The notes below the pieces were generated by a model. It was not told the DNA's origin and ran no database searches. It worked only from the letters and a program-made list of their open reading frames with translations. Positions 22,001 to 34,000 of a stretch of 64,000 nt of DNA are shown one piece after another. Every line of letters starts with the position of its first letter. Within the stretch, counting starts at the first letter, position 1. The position numbers and the translations under genes were made by a program. This DNA is from Phoronis australis (Eukaryota; Phoronida; Phoronidae), in NCBI GenBank assembly GCA_002633005.1, contig NMRA01001009.1:1-64000 (forward strand), in the 5' to 3' direction.

Positions 22001-25000
22001 GTCTGTATATTCGGTTAATTTCATGCACTTCTACTAGATTATCACAAAAAGTACATGTCATTTGTTTTGTGTGAAATCAGTTGAAGAATTATTGTAATTC
22101 GTACCAACTGTAAGTTTCAGTTGAATCCTATTGGTCACTTTTGAGATTTATTTTCCATGTAGACAAATTTTGATGCTTTTCTATGGTTATTATGTCATTA
22201 GAGATGATGGATCCTAAATTCTCTTGCACTTGGGCAGGGGCAGGTTAGTTCAATCTATTTTCCATTCACGTATCAAGTTTGTCTGGACCCAGAATCTGCG
22301 ATGCAATGTTCCTTCGCCTTCAAACTTAATGATGGTATCTGTCTTGATGATTCTAGGCTGGCACGTCATGGCAACACATATCCACTTACCATCATTTTCA
22401 CCTGAATCATTTTGCAGGCGTCTTTGCTCTTTGATATATTTCAAGATGGTTTTGAGGTTGCTAAGTTTGGGCAGATCTCGTTGCTTGGTTTTGAGAGAAA
22501 TCTTACAAAAGTTGCAAATCGTTTTCAATCTTTGTGAAGTCCAGTACACATTTTATCAAGTTACTTTTTAATTGCTCAATGTTAACATTTAAAGGTTTAA
22601 TTTTGTAGATTCTCAATAACTGAAAACATTTCATGCCTTGTTAGATCGTCCTGCTGAGACGTCCTTAACTTTGATTTTAAGTTACACGTAGTTCGTTAAC
22701 AGTGCTGGTAAAGGCATTCATTAACTCTGGAGTAATTATCAATCTCAATTAGCTACAACGTTTTTGCTATTCTGAAAGTACACTGTTGCGTTAGCAATCA
22801 TGCGCCTAGGACCATGTTAGTTTGGACCTTTGATGAAACGGAGCCCACAATCAAACCTGACTTGCAGTTGGTGTCAGTAATATGCTCTTGCTCAAGATAC
22901 CAACATTGTTTCCAATGCATTATTGTAATGTTACTGCTGTAATGTTACCGTTGTAATGTTACCGCTGAAATGTTACCGCTGTAATGTAACCGCTGTAATG
23001 TTACCGCTGAAATGTTACCGCTGTAATGTTGCCGCTGTAATGTTGCCGCTGTAATGTTNGTATGTATGCTGTCGTATAATATGCTGACATTTTCCATGTA
23101 TCTTTACAGGGTGTAGTGCCTAAGGGCAATGCAACGAAGGAGAATATAATGAAGTTGGGTCTACGTGAGGGCCAGGTGGTGTTCAAGTGCCCCAAGTGTG
23201 TTAGTATAAAGCCAGAGAGGGCTCACCATTGTAGGTAAGTCATCAAACATCCCAATTGTGTTAGTGTAAAGACAGAGGGTCCACTGTTGTAGGTAAGTCA
23301 TCTAGTGCCAAAGTGTGTTAGTATAAAGACAGAGAGGGTCCATGGTTGTAGGTAAGTCTTCTAGTGTGCATAGTGTGTTAGTGTAAAGACAGAGAGGGTC
23401 CATGGTTGTAGGTAAGTCTTCTAGTGTGCATAGTGTGTTAGTGTAAAGACAGAGAGGGTACATGGTTGTAGGTAAGTCTTCTAGTGTGCATAGTGTGTTA
23501 GTGTAAAGACAGAGAGGGTACATGGTTGTAGGTTAGTCTTCTAGTGCGCAAAATGTGTTGGTCTAAAGACAGAGATGGTCCGCCATTGGAGGTAATTCAT
23601 CAAGTACACCAGGTGTGTTTGTGAGAAGACAAGAGAAGGTCCACCATTGTAGGATTGTTCACCTAGTGCTTGAGGGTACTACTAAACATGACTATCAGTG
23701 TCTTATCCTAGTTGTGTGTAGTTTTGCTCGTTCACCTAGTTCCCGAGGGTACCTATAAACATCACTGTCAGTGTTTTATCTCGGTTATTGGTAGTTTGGC
23801 TGGCTAAATATTACTGACGATGGTTCGCCAAGTTCTTGAGGATACAACTAAACATGACTGTCGGTGTCTTATCCTGGTTCTGTACTTTCCCTGGGTAGAT
23901 GTGACTGTGGTTTTCCAATCTCAATCTTACCAGAGATAGTTCTTTTTATGACTTATATTTATTCTCATTGTTACTCCACAGTAATTGTTTTTTCTAACCC
24001 TTCTTCCTTATTATCTCTGAAAAAATGAGCTTTGCGAATACATGATCTTTAGTTCATCACAGACATACACTGAACATAAAATGCTTAATATTTTTATTCG
24101 TGCCAAAGATGATTCAATTGTCATTATTGGCCTCTAGAACCAGCCTGCCCGCTAGTGGTTATTGCCGTCTGCAATGGAAGGGGCCTCAAATTCAAATCTA
24201 GCTTAGAGCCAGCCTAAGGTTAAGACCAGTCCTTTAAGCAAGCATAATGTATTTAAAGAGGGAGTGTGCAGTCTATCTGACTATTTTCGTGGATGTGACC
24301 ATGACTGTTTCTTAGCTTCTGAAGTAAAAGGAGGCATATTTTTCTTTGTTGGCCTAGATGAAAAATCACCTAGATGTTGAGTGTTGAGCTTAAATGCTTA
24401 CTAACTTAGGGCCTTTGATTTAGTGCAGTGGTACTAATACATTGCTTACATATGGTGTTATAACAATGTCTTTACAGTTGTTGCTAAAACTGTCCCTTTT
24501 CATTTCCCAAAGTCTTCTAATGTGGTTGTGATTGTCCAGAATTTTTCAAAATTGTGATTGATGCCAGCTTATCAATGAAATAATTTAGAATTTATTTGGT
24601 ATGTTGTGTCCTAAATTAGCTAGCGAGATTTTACCTTTGTCGCATATTTTGTTGCTAATTGGTTGACAAGACTATGTGCGTAGGTCGCTGTTAAGATGTT
24701 TAATTTTGTGCATATTGATGTAAGATAATTGACATTTTACCATCCATATTCTCATGGACTAGGGTACTTAAAACCTCACATTAAGTTGTTTTATTGTTCT
24801 ATGACGTCAAGCCTATTGTATGACAGTTACAGCGTGATGCTAATGACATTGTTGTGTTTGGTGTATCTAATTACTGCAACTATCATCAGTGTCGTTTTGT
24901 CCTAGACCTCTGCCATTGAGCAAACATCAGCTTGTCACTAGCAGTATGTCCATGTTGAACACTGCTGCATTAAATTGCCAACGAAACAAGAGAGAAAAGT

Positions 25001-28000
25001 GAAGAATCTGACTTGTTGGTTTAAAAAATTTATGTTTGTATTTGTCGTTATTCTTTGTCGTTTGTCACTTGTGTTTACCAAGAATAACAAAAAGAAGACC
25101 ATGTCATTGCACAGTATTTGTCAAGCACCTTGTCGTTTACGCATTTGGCATCTGTCCTGCTCATCTCACCAAACTGTTTTTATGCGCCCATCATATTTAT
25201 ATGCAGTTGCATATTGCCGTCATCTCTGCCTGGGCGTCTGGCGTCTGCAGCTGTATCTCTTAAACCCCTCACAGGATCTTGATGAGATTAGGCAGATGTG
25301 TCCCTATAAAGCTGGCGACGAATGATGACGAATTTTGGACCTATCCAAGTACTGCTGTGCAGCGTAGTGGCAATTTCATTTTTTAGCATTGTCTCTGTTT
25401 ATTTGGATGGATTTCTATGAAATTTAGCAAATAGGTTTCTATTAAGTAGGCAACAACACCTTTCCATTTTGGAATGGCTCTTGGCAATTGTGCACCACCT
25501 AGTGGACATTTATAAAGTTTCCTGTGGTGAAGACAATACTGTCACCTTCAGTCACTGTTACCTGTGGTGAAGACCATGCTATCACCTTCAGTCATTGTTA
25601 CCTGTGGTGAAGACAATAATATGACCTTCAGTCATTGTTACCTGTGGTGAAGACAATACTATGACCTTCAGTCACTGTTACCTGTGGTCAAGGCAATACT
25701 ATGACCTTCAATCACAATTACCTGTGGCGAAGACAATACTATCACCTTCAGTCATTGTTACCTGTAGCGAAGTTAATACTATGACTTTCAGTCACTGTTA
25801 CCTGTGGTGGAGACAATGCTATCACCTTCAGTCATTGTTACCTGTAGCGAAGACAAAACTATGACTTTCAGTCACTGTTACCTGTAGCGAAAACAATACT
25901 ATGACTTTCAGTCACTGTTTCCTGTGGTGGAGACAATATTATCACCTTCAGTCATTGTTACCTGCAGTGGAGACGATACTTTCACCTTCAGTCATCGTTA
26001 TCTGTAGCGAAGACAGTACTATGACTTTCAGCCAGTGTTACCTGTGGTTAAGACAATACCATCACCTTAAGTCATCCCTGCTCCCCAGTCCTCTAATAGC
26101 AGATAGTCCTGTGGTTGAAGCAGTGGATTGCAGCTTGGCAATATTGTTCGTTACCCTTTCTGAACATATTAACTACTATGGTGACACTGGACAGAGGATA
26201 TAAGGAGAAACTCATGCCCACCGCTTCTCTTGCAGTGTATGTCAGCGTTGTATCAAGAAGATGGACCACCACTGTCCTTGGGTCAACAATTGTGTGGGTG
26301 AAAACAACCAGAAATATTTTGTACTCTTTACAGTAAGTATTTTTATATATGGAATCAAGAATTAGTCGAATACTGTTTCGAACTTTCGATATATTTGTCA
26401 ATCCTCCAAAGAACACCTATAGAGCAGATCACCAACAGACATAACAACAATGGAGAAAATGGCGGATATATTTTGTAACTGGTCACATGTCATCTTCAAG
26501 CAAAAATAAAACGACTCGGGATTAACAGCAGTAGGTCACATGAGGTCAGAATGTACTCGGGGTGTAAATCAATAATAACAGTAGCTTAAAACCAACAACG
26601 TTGTTTTGTAGTCACGAAATTTTGCCTTCAAGAGTTACTGCTGTCAAAGTACATTTATTGAGATTGTGCAACTATTTTTTGAATCTATGAATCTTGTTTA
26701 AGTTGAGAGTATAGTCAGTTCAAAGAAGTCTTATCCACAGTCTGTGTATATTGTCTTGTAACATTGAAGTGTCCAGTAGCTTAGCTAGCATTAACCAAGA
26801 CTGAATATGGAGTTTTCTCTAATAGCTGTACACTCTGTTAGTTCATACACGGCCATTGAAAAATAGCATTTGTTTTTAATAGTTTGTACAATAAGAGTCC
26901 GAGGGAGTATTATTGTTCGTACCCGTATTTGCATTGGAAAAAATGATTCGCAGATGCTATTTGGATAGGTAAATTTGTATTCTTATAAAAGAACACAATT
27001 CGATGAGCGCCAATGAATTCTATTTGGGTAATCGGAATATGTGATTTTATATATGGCACTAGTATAGGGCTTGAAAAGTCGTTTTTGAGCTCGCCATTTT
27101 TGGTGACGGCAAGATTTTCCAGCGTGTCGCCAAACGGTGGTAAAAATGTCACAACAGTGGATTTTCCCAACACAGGTTCTGTTGTCCTCAGATTATTGCT
27201 TCACAAATACATCTACAAAATTGCAGAGTACTAGTACCGTGCGGTCCTAGACCTTGTTAGAGCTGATTCTGGCAACTGCAGTGTGTAGACGAGCAGTGAC
27301 GATCCAGCACTCCACTTGCATTGCAACTGTTCTCACTTGGGTGGTAACGGTGCAGAATTGCACGGGTGTAACCTTTACGTGTTGCAGAAGTTAATCATAG
27401 ATTATTTATGGTTACAGTCCCGTGACATGAGTAGAACTGTGCGCATATTCAGTTTGTTAGATTTTTAAATACTTGTAATATAAATTCACATTGCCAAACC
27501 ACCGTCTCAGAGGTGGTCGTTTCACTCATTGCTGTTCTCGATCTTTATCTCAAGCACTTGATTTTCATCTCTAATTGCTTGTATGGCCAGTTTTGTCTCT
27601 ATTAATTCAGACATGAAGCTCTCAAGGGAAATTATATCATACGCTAGTGTACGAAATATTAGAGAAAACTCTGTAACGGGTAAAATCTCCAATATTGCAC
27701 CCTAATGGGAATCGCCATTTTTTATTCATAACTAATTAGTTTATGGTAAAATATCTCCAATTTTGGACAAAAATAATTGTCAAAATTGATCTTTTATCAT
27801 TTTTCAAAGTATTCTAATGTTGTGAATGGCCACAGTTTCTCAAAACATTCTCTGATTGTAGCTTTGGTATAAAACTTTAAAATGTTAAAGCATTTGGTTG
27901 GTGCTACTTCTCGTTCATGAAAAAATGAAGAAATTAAATTTCTCTTTTGTCAATTATATTGTGTCCTCAATTGACAAGGTTTTACCGTATTTAGAAACAT

Positions 28001-31000
28001 ATTTTTGTCTTGTTAGTTCATATCCCATGACATACCTGGAACAGGTGCAAATTCAGTGTGGTTCCTTGGTCAAAGAAAGTAACCAAGTTTCCTAATATGA
28101 ACACAGTTAAAGCCCTTTAGGTGGTCCACGAGAGGGGGGGCACATTGTGTTTTTAATACCCCAATTATGTCATAATTTCTATTTGCCTGTTGGCTGGGAG
28201 TAGAAAACTTGACTAATGAACAAGTGCAGCCTGATCATCCCTGAAAAAATAACCATTTATTGTTATGCGCCCACATATTTATATGTGGACGCATTATGCC
28301 GTCATCTCCGTCTGTCCGTCCGTACGGGTGGCGTCCGTCCGGCGTCCGCTGCTCTGTCTCCAAAACCCTTTGACATATGTTCATGAAATTTGGCACATAT
28401 GTTCCATTCATGAATGGGACGGCATGTGCGAACTTTCGGGCGGATCCGACCACCGGTGTGCCCCCTAGTGGCAATTTTAGTTTTTTACGCTTACCTTTGT
28501 ATCTTCAAAAGTCCTGAACGGATTTTCATGAAATTTGGTATGTATGCACCTATTAGTGAGATGACGCTATCCTCCCGTTTTCAGATGGATTCGACGTAGT
28601 TTGCGCCACCTAGTGGCCATTTTTAGTGTTTTCNNNNNNNNNNNNNNNNNNNNNNNNNNNNNNNNNNNNNNNNNNNNNNNNNNNNNNNNNNNNNNNNNNN
28701 NNNNNNNNNNNNNNNNNNNNNNNNNNNNNNNNNNNNNNNNNNNNNNNNNNNNNNNNNNNNNNNNNNNNNNNNNNNNNNNNNNNNNNNNNNNNNNNNNNNN
28801 NNNNNNNNNNNNNTTTTTTGCGCCCATGGCTGTATCTCCCAAACCGTTTGCAGGATCTTTACTAAATTTAGCAAGTGTATTAATGTGATGTTGACAACGG
28901 ACGATAACGACTTTAGGATGATTCTGATTACCGGTATGCCTCTAGTGGCAATTTTAGTATTTGCCTCTAGTGGCAATTTTAGTATTTTACATTGACCTCT
29001 GTATTTTCATAGGTCTTCAGGTGTATACTTTGTGTTACTTCATGACTGTGAAGGAAAAGTTCCAAGTAGAAATTTGTTTCTGGCATTCTAATGCTGTGCT
29101 AATCTCGTATGTTGGTAAATTTGTTTTTAATTTTTTGTTTCTGTGGTGCTTTAAGCAACTGATGTATAGGATGTGCTTGTATTATGAAGATCACTCACAT
29201 TTTGCCCCTTAGCCTATTGAGGAGACAATGACCATGCCTTTCCATTTTGCAAAGTACAACATACTACATATATGCCCTCTACTGGCCACTTTATGGTACC
29301 AATAAACAACCCTAGAAGGATACCGTATACGGTGCAATTGTGGGCGCATTTCAACGCTCTGCGTTGCTCTTGTAAAACATTGATTTTCTCTTGATAGGTT
29401 AAAAAGTAGAGCTTTATGAAGTTGTGCATGATCTTAATTGGTGTTTGGAATCAGTTGGGATTCTATTGTGTAGTGATAATTGAAACTTTCTGTTCCATTG
29501 CACAGATTTAATTGGGTTTTGGTATACCAGGTAATCATTATATCTTTATTCAAGTCATCTGAGGTCTGTTGAATATGTGTATTCCCAGAACATCTGCTGT
29601 TCTTAGAATCCACTATGTGATCAGACTCCAGGGATATTTATGTGTAGCTTGATTATTAGATGATATTTTGGTTGTGATTGTTTCTCAGAACATAATGCAA
29701 AGACCATTGCTTTTTATTTCCTTTGTGCTTAAAAAGTCGGGTGAAAATCAAATTCGACTCGGGTGAGCAATCACTGGAGGGTTGCGAAATCACTGACTGA
29801 GAGACTAAAATTGGCGGATGGTGTTTGGTAAATGTAGCGAAATCACTTGCTGAGAATTGGACTAAAATTGACGGATGTTAGCAGACTTCTTGGCCTTGTC
29901 TGCTAGTCCTTTGTTGATGACTGGAGTAGTTTCTGCTGTGTATGCTTGATCAGGATGTCACTGTAGAGGGGAGATAATTGAACACCACGGTCTTGGTTCA
30001 AAAGGAGGCGCTGGATCCTGATTTTGATAGATTCCTTGATTTTACATATATGCCAGTTCTGCTCCTTGCCAATGATCTTGGCAGAGGCAAGAGAGACAGA
30101 ATGTCCATAGACCAATGTGCGCCCACCCACGGCAGTTTGTCTGTCAAGTTTCTGGGTTCTTTAAGCCTGGCTCCGATCCTTCGTTTTCTCAATATAAATG
30201 TGACATCCTTATCAAGCATACGGCGGTAAATACTCCAGTTATCTACTAAGGCCTGGCAGACTAGGCTGAAACATCCGCTACTATCTTTTAATTTTAGTCT
30301 CTCATTAAAGTGGTTTCGCTAACAGTTACCAATGTCATCGATAGACAATGATCAACCTATTTTCCTGAATTATCTATTTGTATACCAATGCCTGCTTTTA
30401 ATTTTCCTTTTGCAAACAATACAATTTAGCCCTGCGAGAAATAGCGCTGTGCCTTGGGGCAACAAAAAAAAACTCTGCCAGCATGTAGCTTTAGGGCTGT
30501 TATGAGCCTTTGTCTGTGTTTAGGTTCCCCTAATGATATCTGAGATCCGCCAGTGTAAAGTTATTTAAAAATGAAATTATGAAAGTGAGGAGGGCTGCGT
30601 AAAGCCACGGAAGGCTTCAGGTTATTAATATATACCTGAAGCCTCCCAATGCTAATAATAATCCAACTGTATAAAACATGTTTTTGTAGCAGTTGTTGTA
30701 ACTTTATTGTAACCTGGGTTACACTTTAAGAAACCGGTGAACAATGTTTTTAAAGTGATTTTGTATTATATTTATTGCGCAATTAGTTATTGAATGTCTG
30801 TTTATTTCATTTCAGTTGTATATTTGCCTTATATCCATCCATGCCCTCTATATGTCAGTTAATCACTTCATTGTGTGTGTACGACAGGACTGGAAAGGTA
30901 AGTCAAGTCTTGGTAAAATGTTCAGTTTGGCTATATTTCTTCAACCTGGAGCAGAATCAATATAATATTACAGAAAGTTAAATTTTTAATTTCTCATAGG

Positions 31001-34000
31001 CATAATACAGTCTGTGTTAAAAATGTTCTTTAGTGACGATTGTGCTATTCAGACCTCATGGAGATATTTCTTCTTAAAGGCATATTAAGTGCTGTTTAGG
31101 TAATATGACTATTACCTTGGGACATCTAGTTTCACACGATGAGGAGTCAACTAGTCAACTATTTTGATTAAATGTTGTCACAGTCACAAAGTATTTAGTC
31201 CTGTTGACATTTTTTTTGCATTCTATGGATACACTGTGGTCAGAGCATAACTCATAGGTGCTATTTTTGGCTTGAAGGGGCATTATTGGTTTACAGACAA
31301 AAAACATTTTATGTGGTTGTTGGATGGACCAGAACTATAAAACAACATAATTCATTGTGTTTTTTTGAGATTTCATTACAAATCACCAGTTCTTGCCAGA
31401 CATTCAGTGAAATCAATGTCAGTGACTTTACCAGTTAAACAATGTTAAATTATTCTGCCATCTACCCAGTGGGCTTTAGTTCTGCCAGCTTTATGTTTCA
31501 ACCGCATGGATTCCATGTTCGATTCCCGTCGGCGATGGAGGAAATTTAAGAAAATGTCGCCGATAATGCTTCTTAAAACACCGCATCATTCTTATTTCCA
31601 CTTTAGACCTGCCACAGCAGTACTCAATATAACTCTTTAATTCTACCAAGACCTGCCACAGCAGTACTCAATATAACTCTTTAATTCTACCAAGACCTGC
31701 CACAGCAGTACTCAATATAACTCTTTAATTCTACCAAGACATTTGATGAAATGAAATTTCACTGTTTTTCCACATTGTTATCTAAATTGATGAAGCTTTC
31801 ACTGTCTACTTATTAGTCATCATTGATTTTAGTCTTCAGATGAGCCATCAATTCCTTGTGTACTGGTTTTTGTATATTGAGCTGTATTGCTAGTCAGGAT
31901 TGTTTAAACTAACTTAGCACCAGGTTTGTTAATGATGTAGGTATTTAAAACAATGTTTTGTTTTATTATTGAAGAAAGAGTTTGGACTTGAACATTATGT
32001 AGGACAAGTCTGTTCAGTCAGCTAAAAATGTACAAAACTGTAGATTGTAAAAGTGTCTAATTATTTTATGAAAGTAGAAAGCCATTAGAATTAGATTTTT
32101 CACTTTTTGCCAATCTGTCATTAATTGGGACACTTGACCATGTCTCTTTAGTGAAATTTAGCAAAAAATGATATCCATAAGATGAACAACTTTCTTTTGA
32201 TGTTCAAGATAAAATCTCAGACATGATGCTACAAATTTCTAAATTATCTTTTCATTTTTGTTCTATTTCACTTTGGGTTTTTTTAATGAAAATCTTGAAA
32301 TTCCTGTGTGCTCCTCATACAAAAGTAGAAGTTGAACGCTCTAAAAACTCCTAACAATGGTTTGGGGAACTGCAAAAAGCACAGTATCTGAAATTTTCGT
32401 AGGAATCCGGTCATCCATTATTGAGATAAGAACATATTTCTATGGTCCTGCATCACCTTCATTTCTGTTGTTGCTAGGCGATAATTTCTGGTGGAATCAT
32501 TCANCTTGCCTGGTATTTAACCTGCCAAAGTTCAAACAACACTTGCCTGGTGTTTAACCTGCCAAAGTTCAAACAACACTTGCCTGGTGTTTAACCTGCC
32601 AAAGTTCAAACAACACTTGTCTGGTGGACCTGCCAAAGGTCAAACAACTCTGGCCTGGTGTTTGACCTGTCAAAGATCATAAGGTCATCATATTGATATG
32701 CTGCACTGTTATCCATACTGTTATTTTTCACCAATTCATGATGCAACGGAAAAATTTGAAAAATTCATTTTCGGATAAATCAAGTTTACCATCTTTAATT
32801 TTTGTACCATAGCTACCATCAGACAATGTTCGGAGCAATTGAGGGTTAAATTTGGCAATTTTTTTATCTAAAATTGTGTGAAATTTACCATTATAGACTT
32901 CGTGGTTACCAAGTTTTTATTTTCTACTAGACAGATATCCACTGACTCCAGTTGTCACAAATCTCATTTCAAACATGTTGTGATCAATAATTTTTTCTTT
33001 TCACATTGATGCTAGATTGGTTTATTTCTGGCAAACTAGTTATGCGTAAGTCTATGTTTACTTTTGTACTCCTATGTCTTACTATTAAGTTTTTGAGTTT
33101 CTGTTGGAGTTTGCTCCTTTTCGTTCTATTTGAAATCCTCAAGTTTATGTAACTAATGATATTTTTCACTATTTTGCAATATACAGTCATGTAGTACTAC
33201 TGCTTAGTTTGTGTTGACCTTGACCTTGCAGTCTCGTTTCTCAAATGTGCTAATTACATATCTGAAATATTAAATTGGTTTTAAGATTATGTAGGACCTT
33301 ACAAAAATGTCCATATCTGACTTCCTTTGGAACATCCAATCTGCAACATGGCTGTGTTCATATGAAAACTTTCAGATATTATGCATCATGCACTGTTCTC
33401 TAAAATTTTAGTTATTACTCTAAAAATGTTCCCCCTTTTGCTTGAGACATATCAAACATAGGACTTTTATGATTTTTTGGAGAAATTCAAAAGTTGCTAC
33501 TTGATAATCCAGTAACAGCATTTTTGAAATTTTGTCAGCCTAATGTCAAAATTTTGTATGAAGTTCGTGGAAAAGCTATTCAGCTATCTCTTGGTCAGCT
33601 AGTAGTTTGTGTGGTTTCTAATGAATGTCAGTTTTTGAACCACACCCAAGTATATGCAGGTCTAGTACTTTTCTTTTGAATTTGCTTTATGGTGCTTCAC
33701 TTGCCTGTTTCCTTGCAAAGTAGTGTCAGTCGTTGAAGGGTTACAACTCTTTGGCTAACTTTGTACCATCATTTAGAGTGTTTTTGATGGTTCATCTTGG
33801 GCATTAATATCAAACCAAATTCGGATCATACTGTGATTGTACTTTTCTTTTTCATAGATTTTACTAAAAGGGCGCAATCGTGTTTCCCAATATATGGCAG
33901 ATTGATGAAAAGTTCAATTTCTACAGCAGGCCTTCATGCAGCGTACGTCCTGGGCATTCATTTGGATGCCCTAGCACTAATCTGGACGCCCTGGCAAGGA

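Larger units (their letters stand above)
13057..23109 (+). other. intron 1 (10.05 kb) of the palmitoyltransferase gene
   Basis: GTAAGTATC donor and TTTACAG acceptor. Contents are listed separately: a polylinker-like motif (14673), decayed frames (15.7-16.4 kb), a transposon-type zinc-ribbon remnant (17.8-18.13 kb), a dispersed repeat with an internal tandem expansion (18.4-19.0 kb), a minus-strand Cys-rich frame (22.25-22.55 kb) and a 14-base minisatellite 51 bases before the next exon. In 13.1-14.6, 16.6-17.7 and 19.0-22.2 kb I see nothing beyond A+T-rich DNA. Confidence 0.85.
23235..26235 (+). other. intron 2 (3.0 kb)
   Basis: GTAAGT donor and CTCTTGCAG acceptor. It consists largely of repeats: the exon-derived 60-base array, a second 3-copy array, a SINE-like unit, a modular element copy and a 40-base minisatellite. 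The stretch 24340-25180 holds nothing recognised. Confidence 0.85.
26333..30815 (+). other. intron 3 (4.5 kb)
   Basis: GTAAGTATT donor, TTCATTTCAG acceptor. Holds the modular element copy with the sequence gap and a minus-strand Penelope-like fragment (both listed). In 26.35-28.25 and 30.33-30.8 kb nothing is recognised; a minus-strand 87-codon frame at 26910-27173 has no recognisable content. Confidence 0.85.

Noticed and set aside
23302-23523. Repeated [20 protein letters not shown] frame on the minus strand
   Set aside because: Antisense shadow of the 60-base exon-derived array.
26910-27173. 87-codon minus-strand frame in intron 3
   Set aside because: No recognised content and of a length expected by chance in this window.
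28235-28976. Open frames across the gap and the modular repeat
   Set aside because: Partly composed of undetermined residues and otherwise by-products of a non-coding repeat.
24130-31600. Functional tRNA genes
   Set aside because: The two box A/box B-like regions do not fold into intact cloverleaves; SINE-derived sequence is the better reading.
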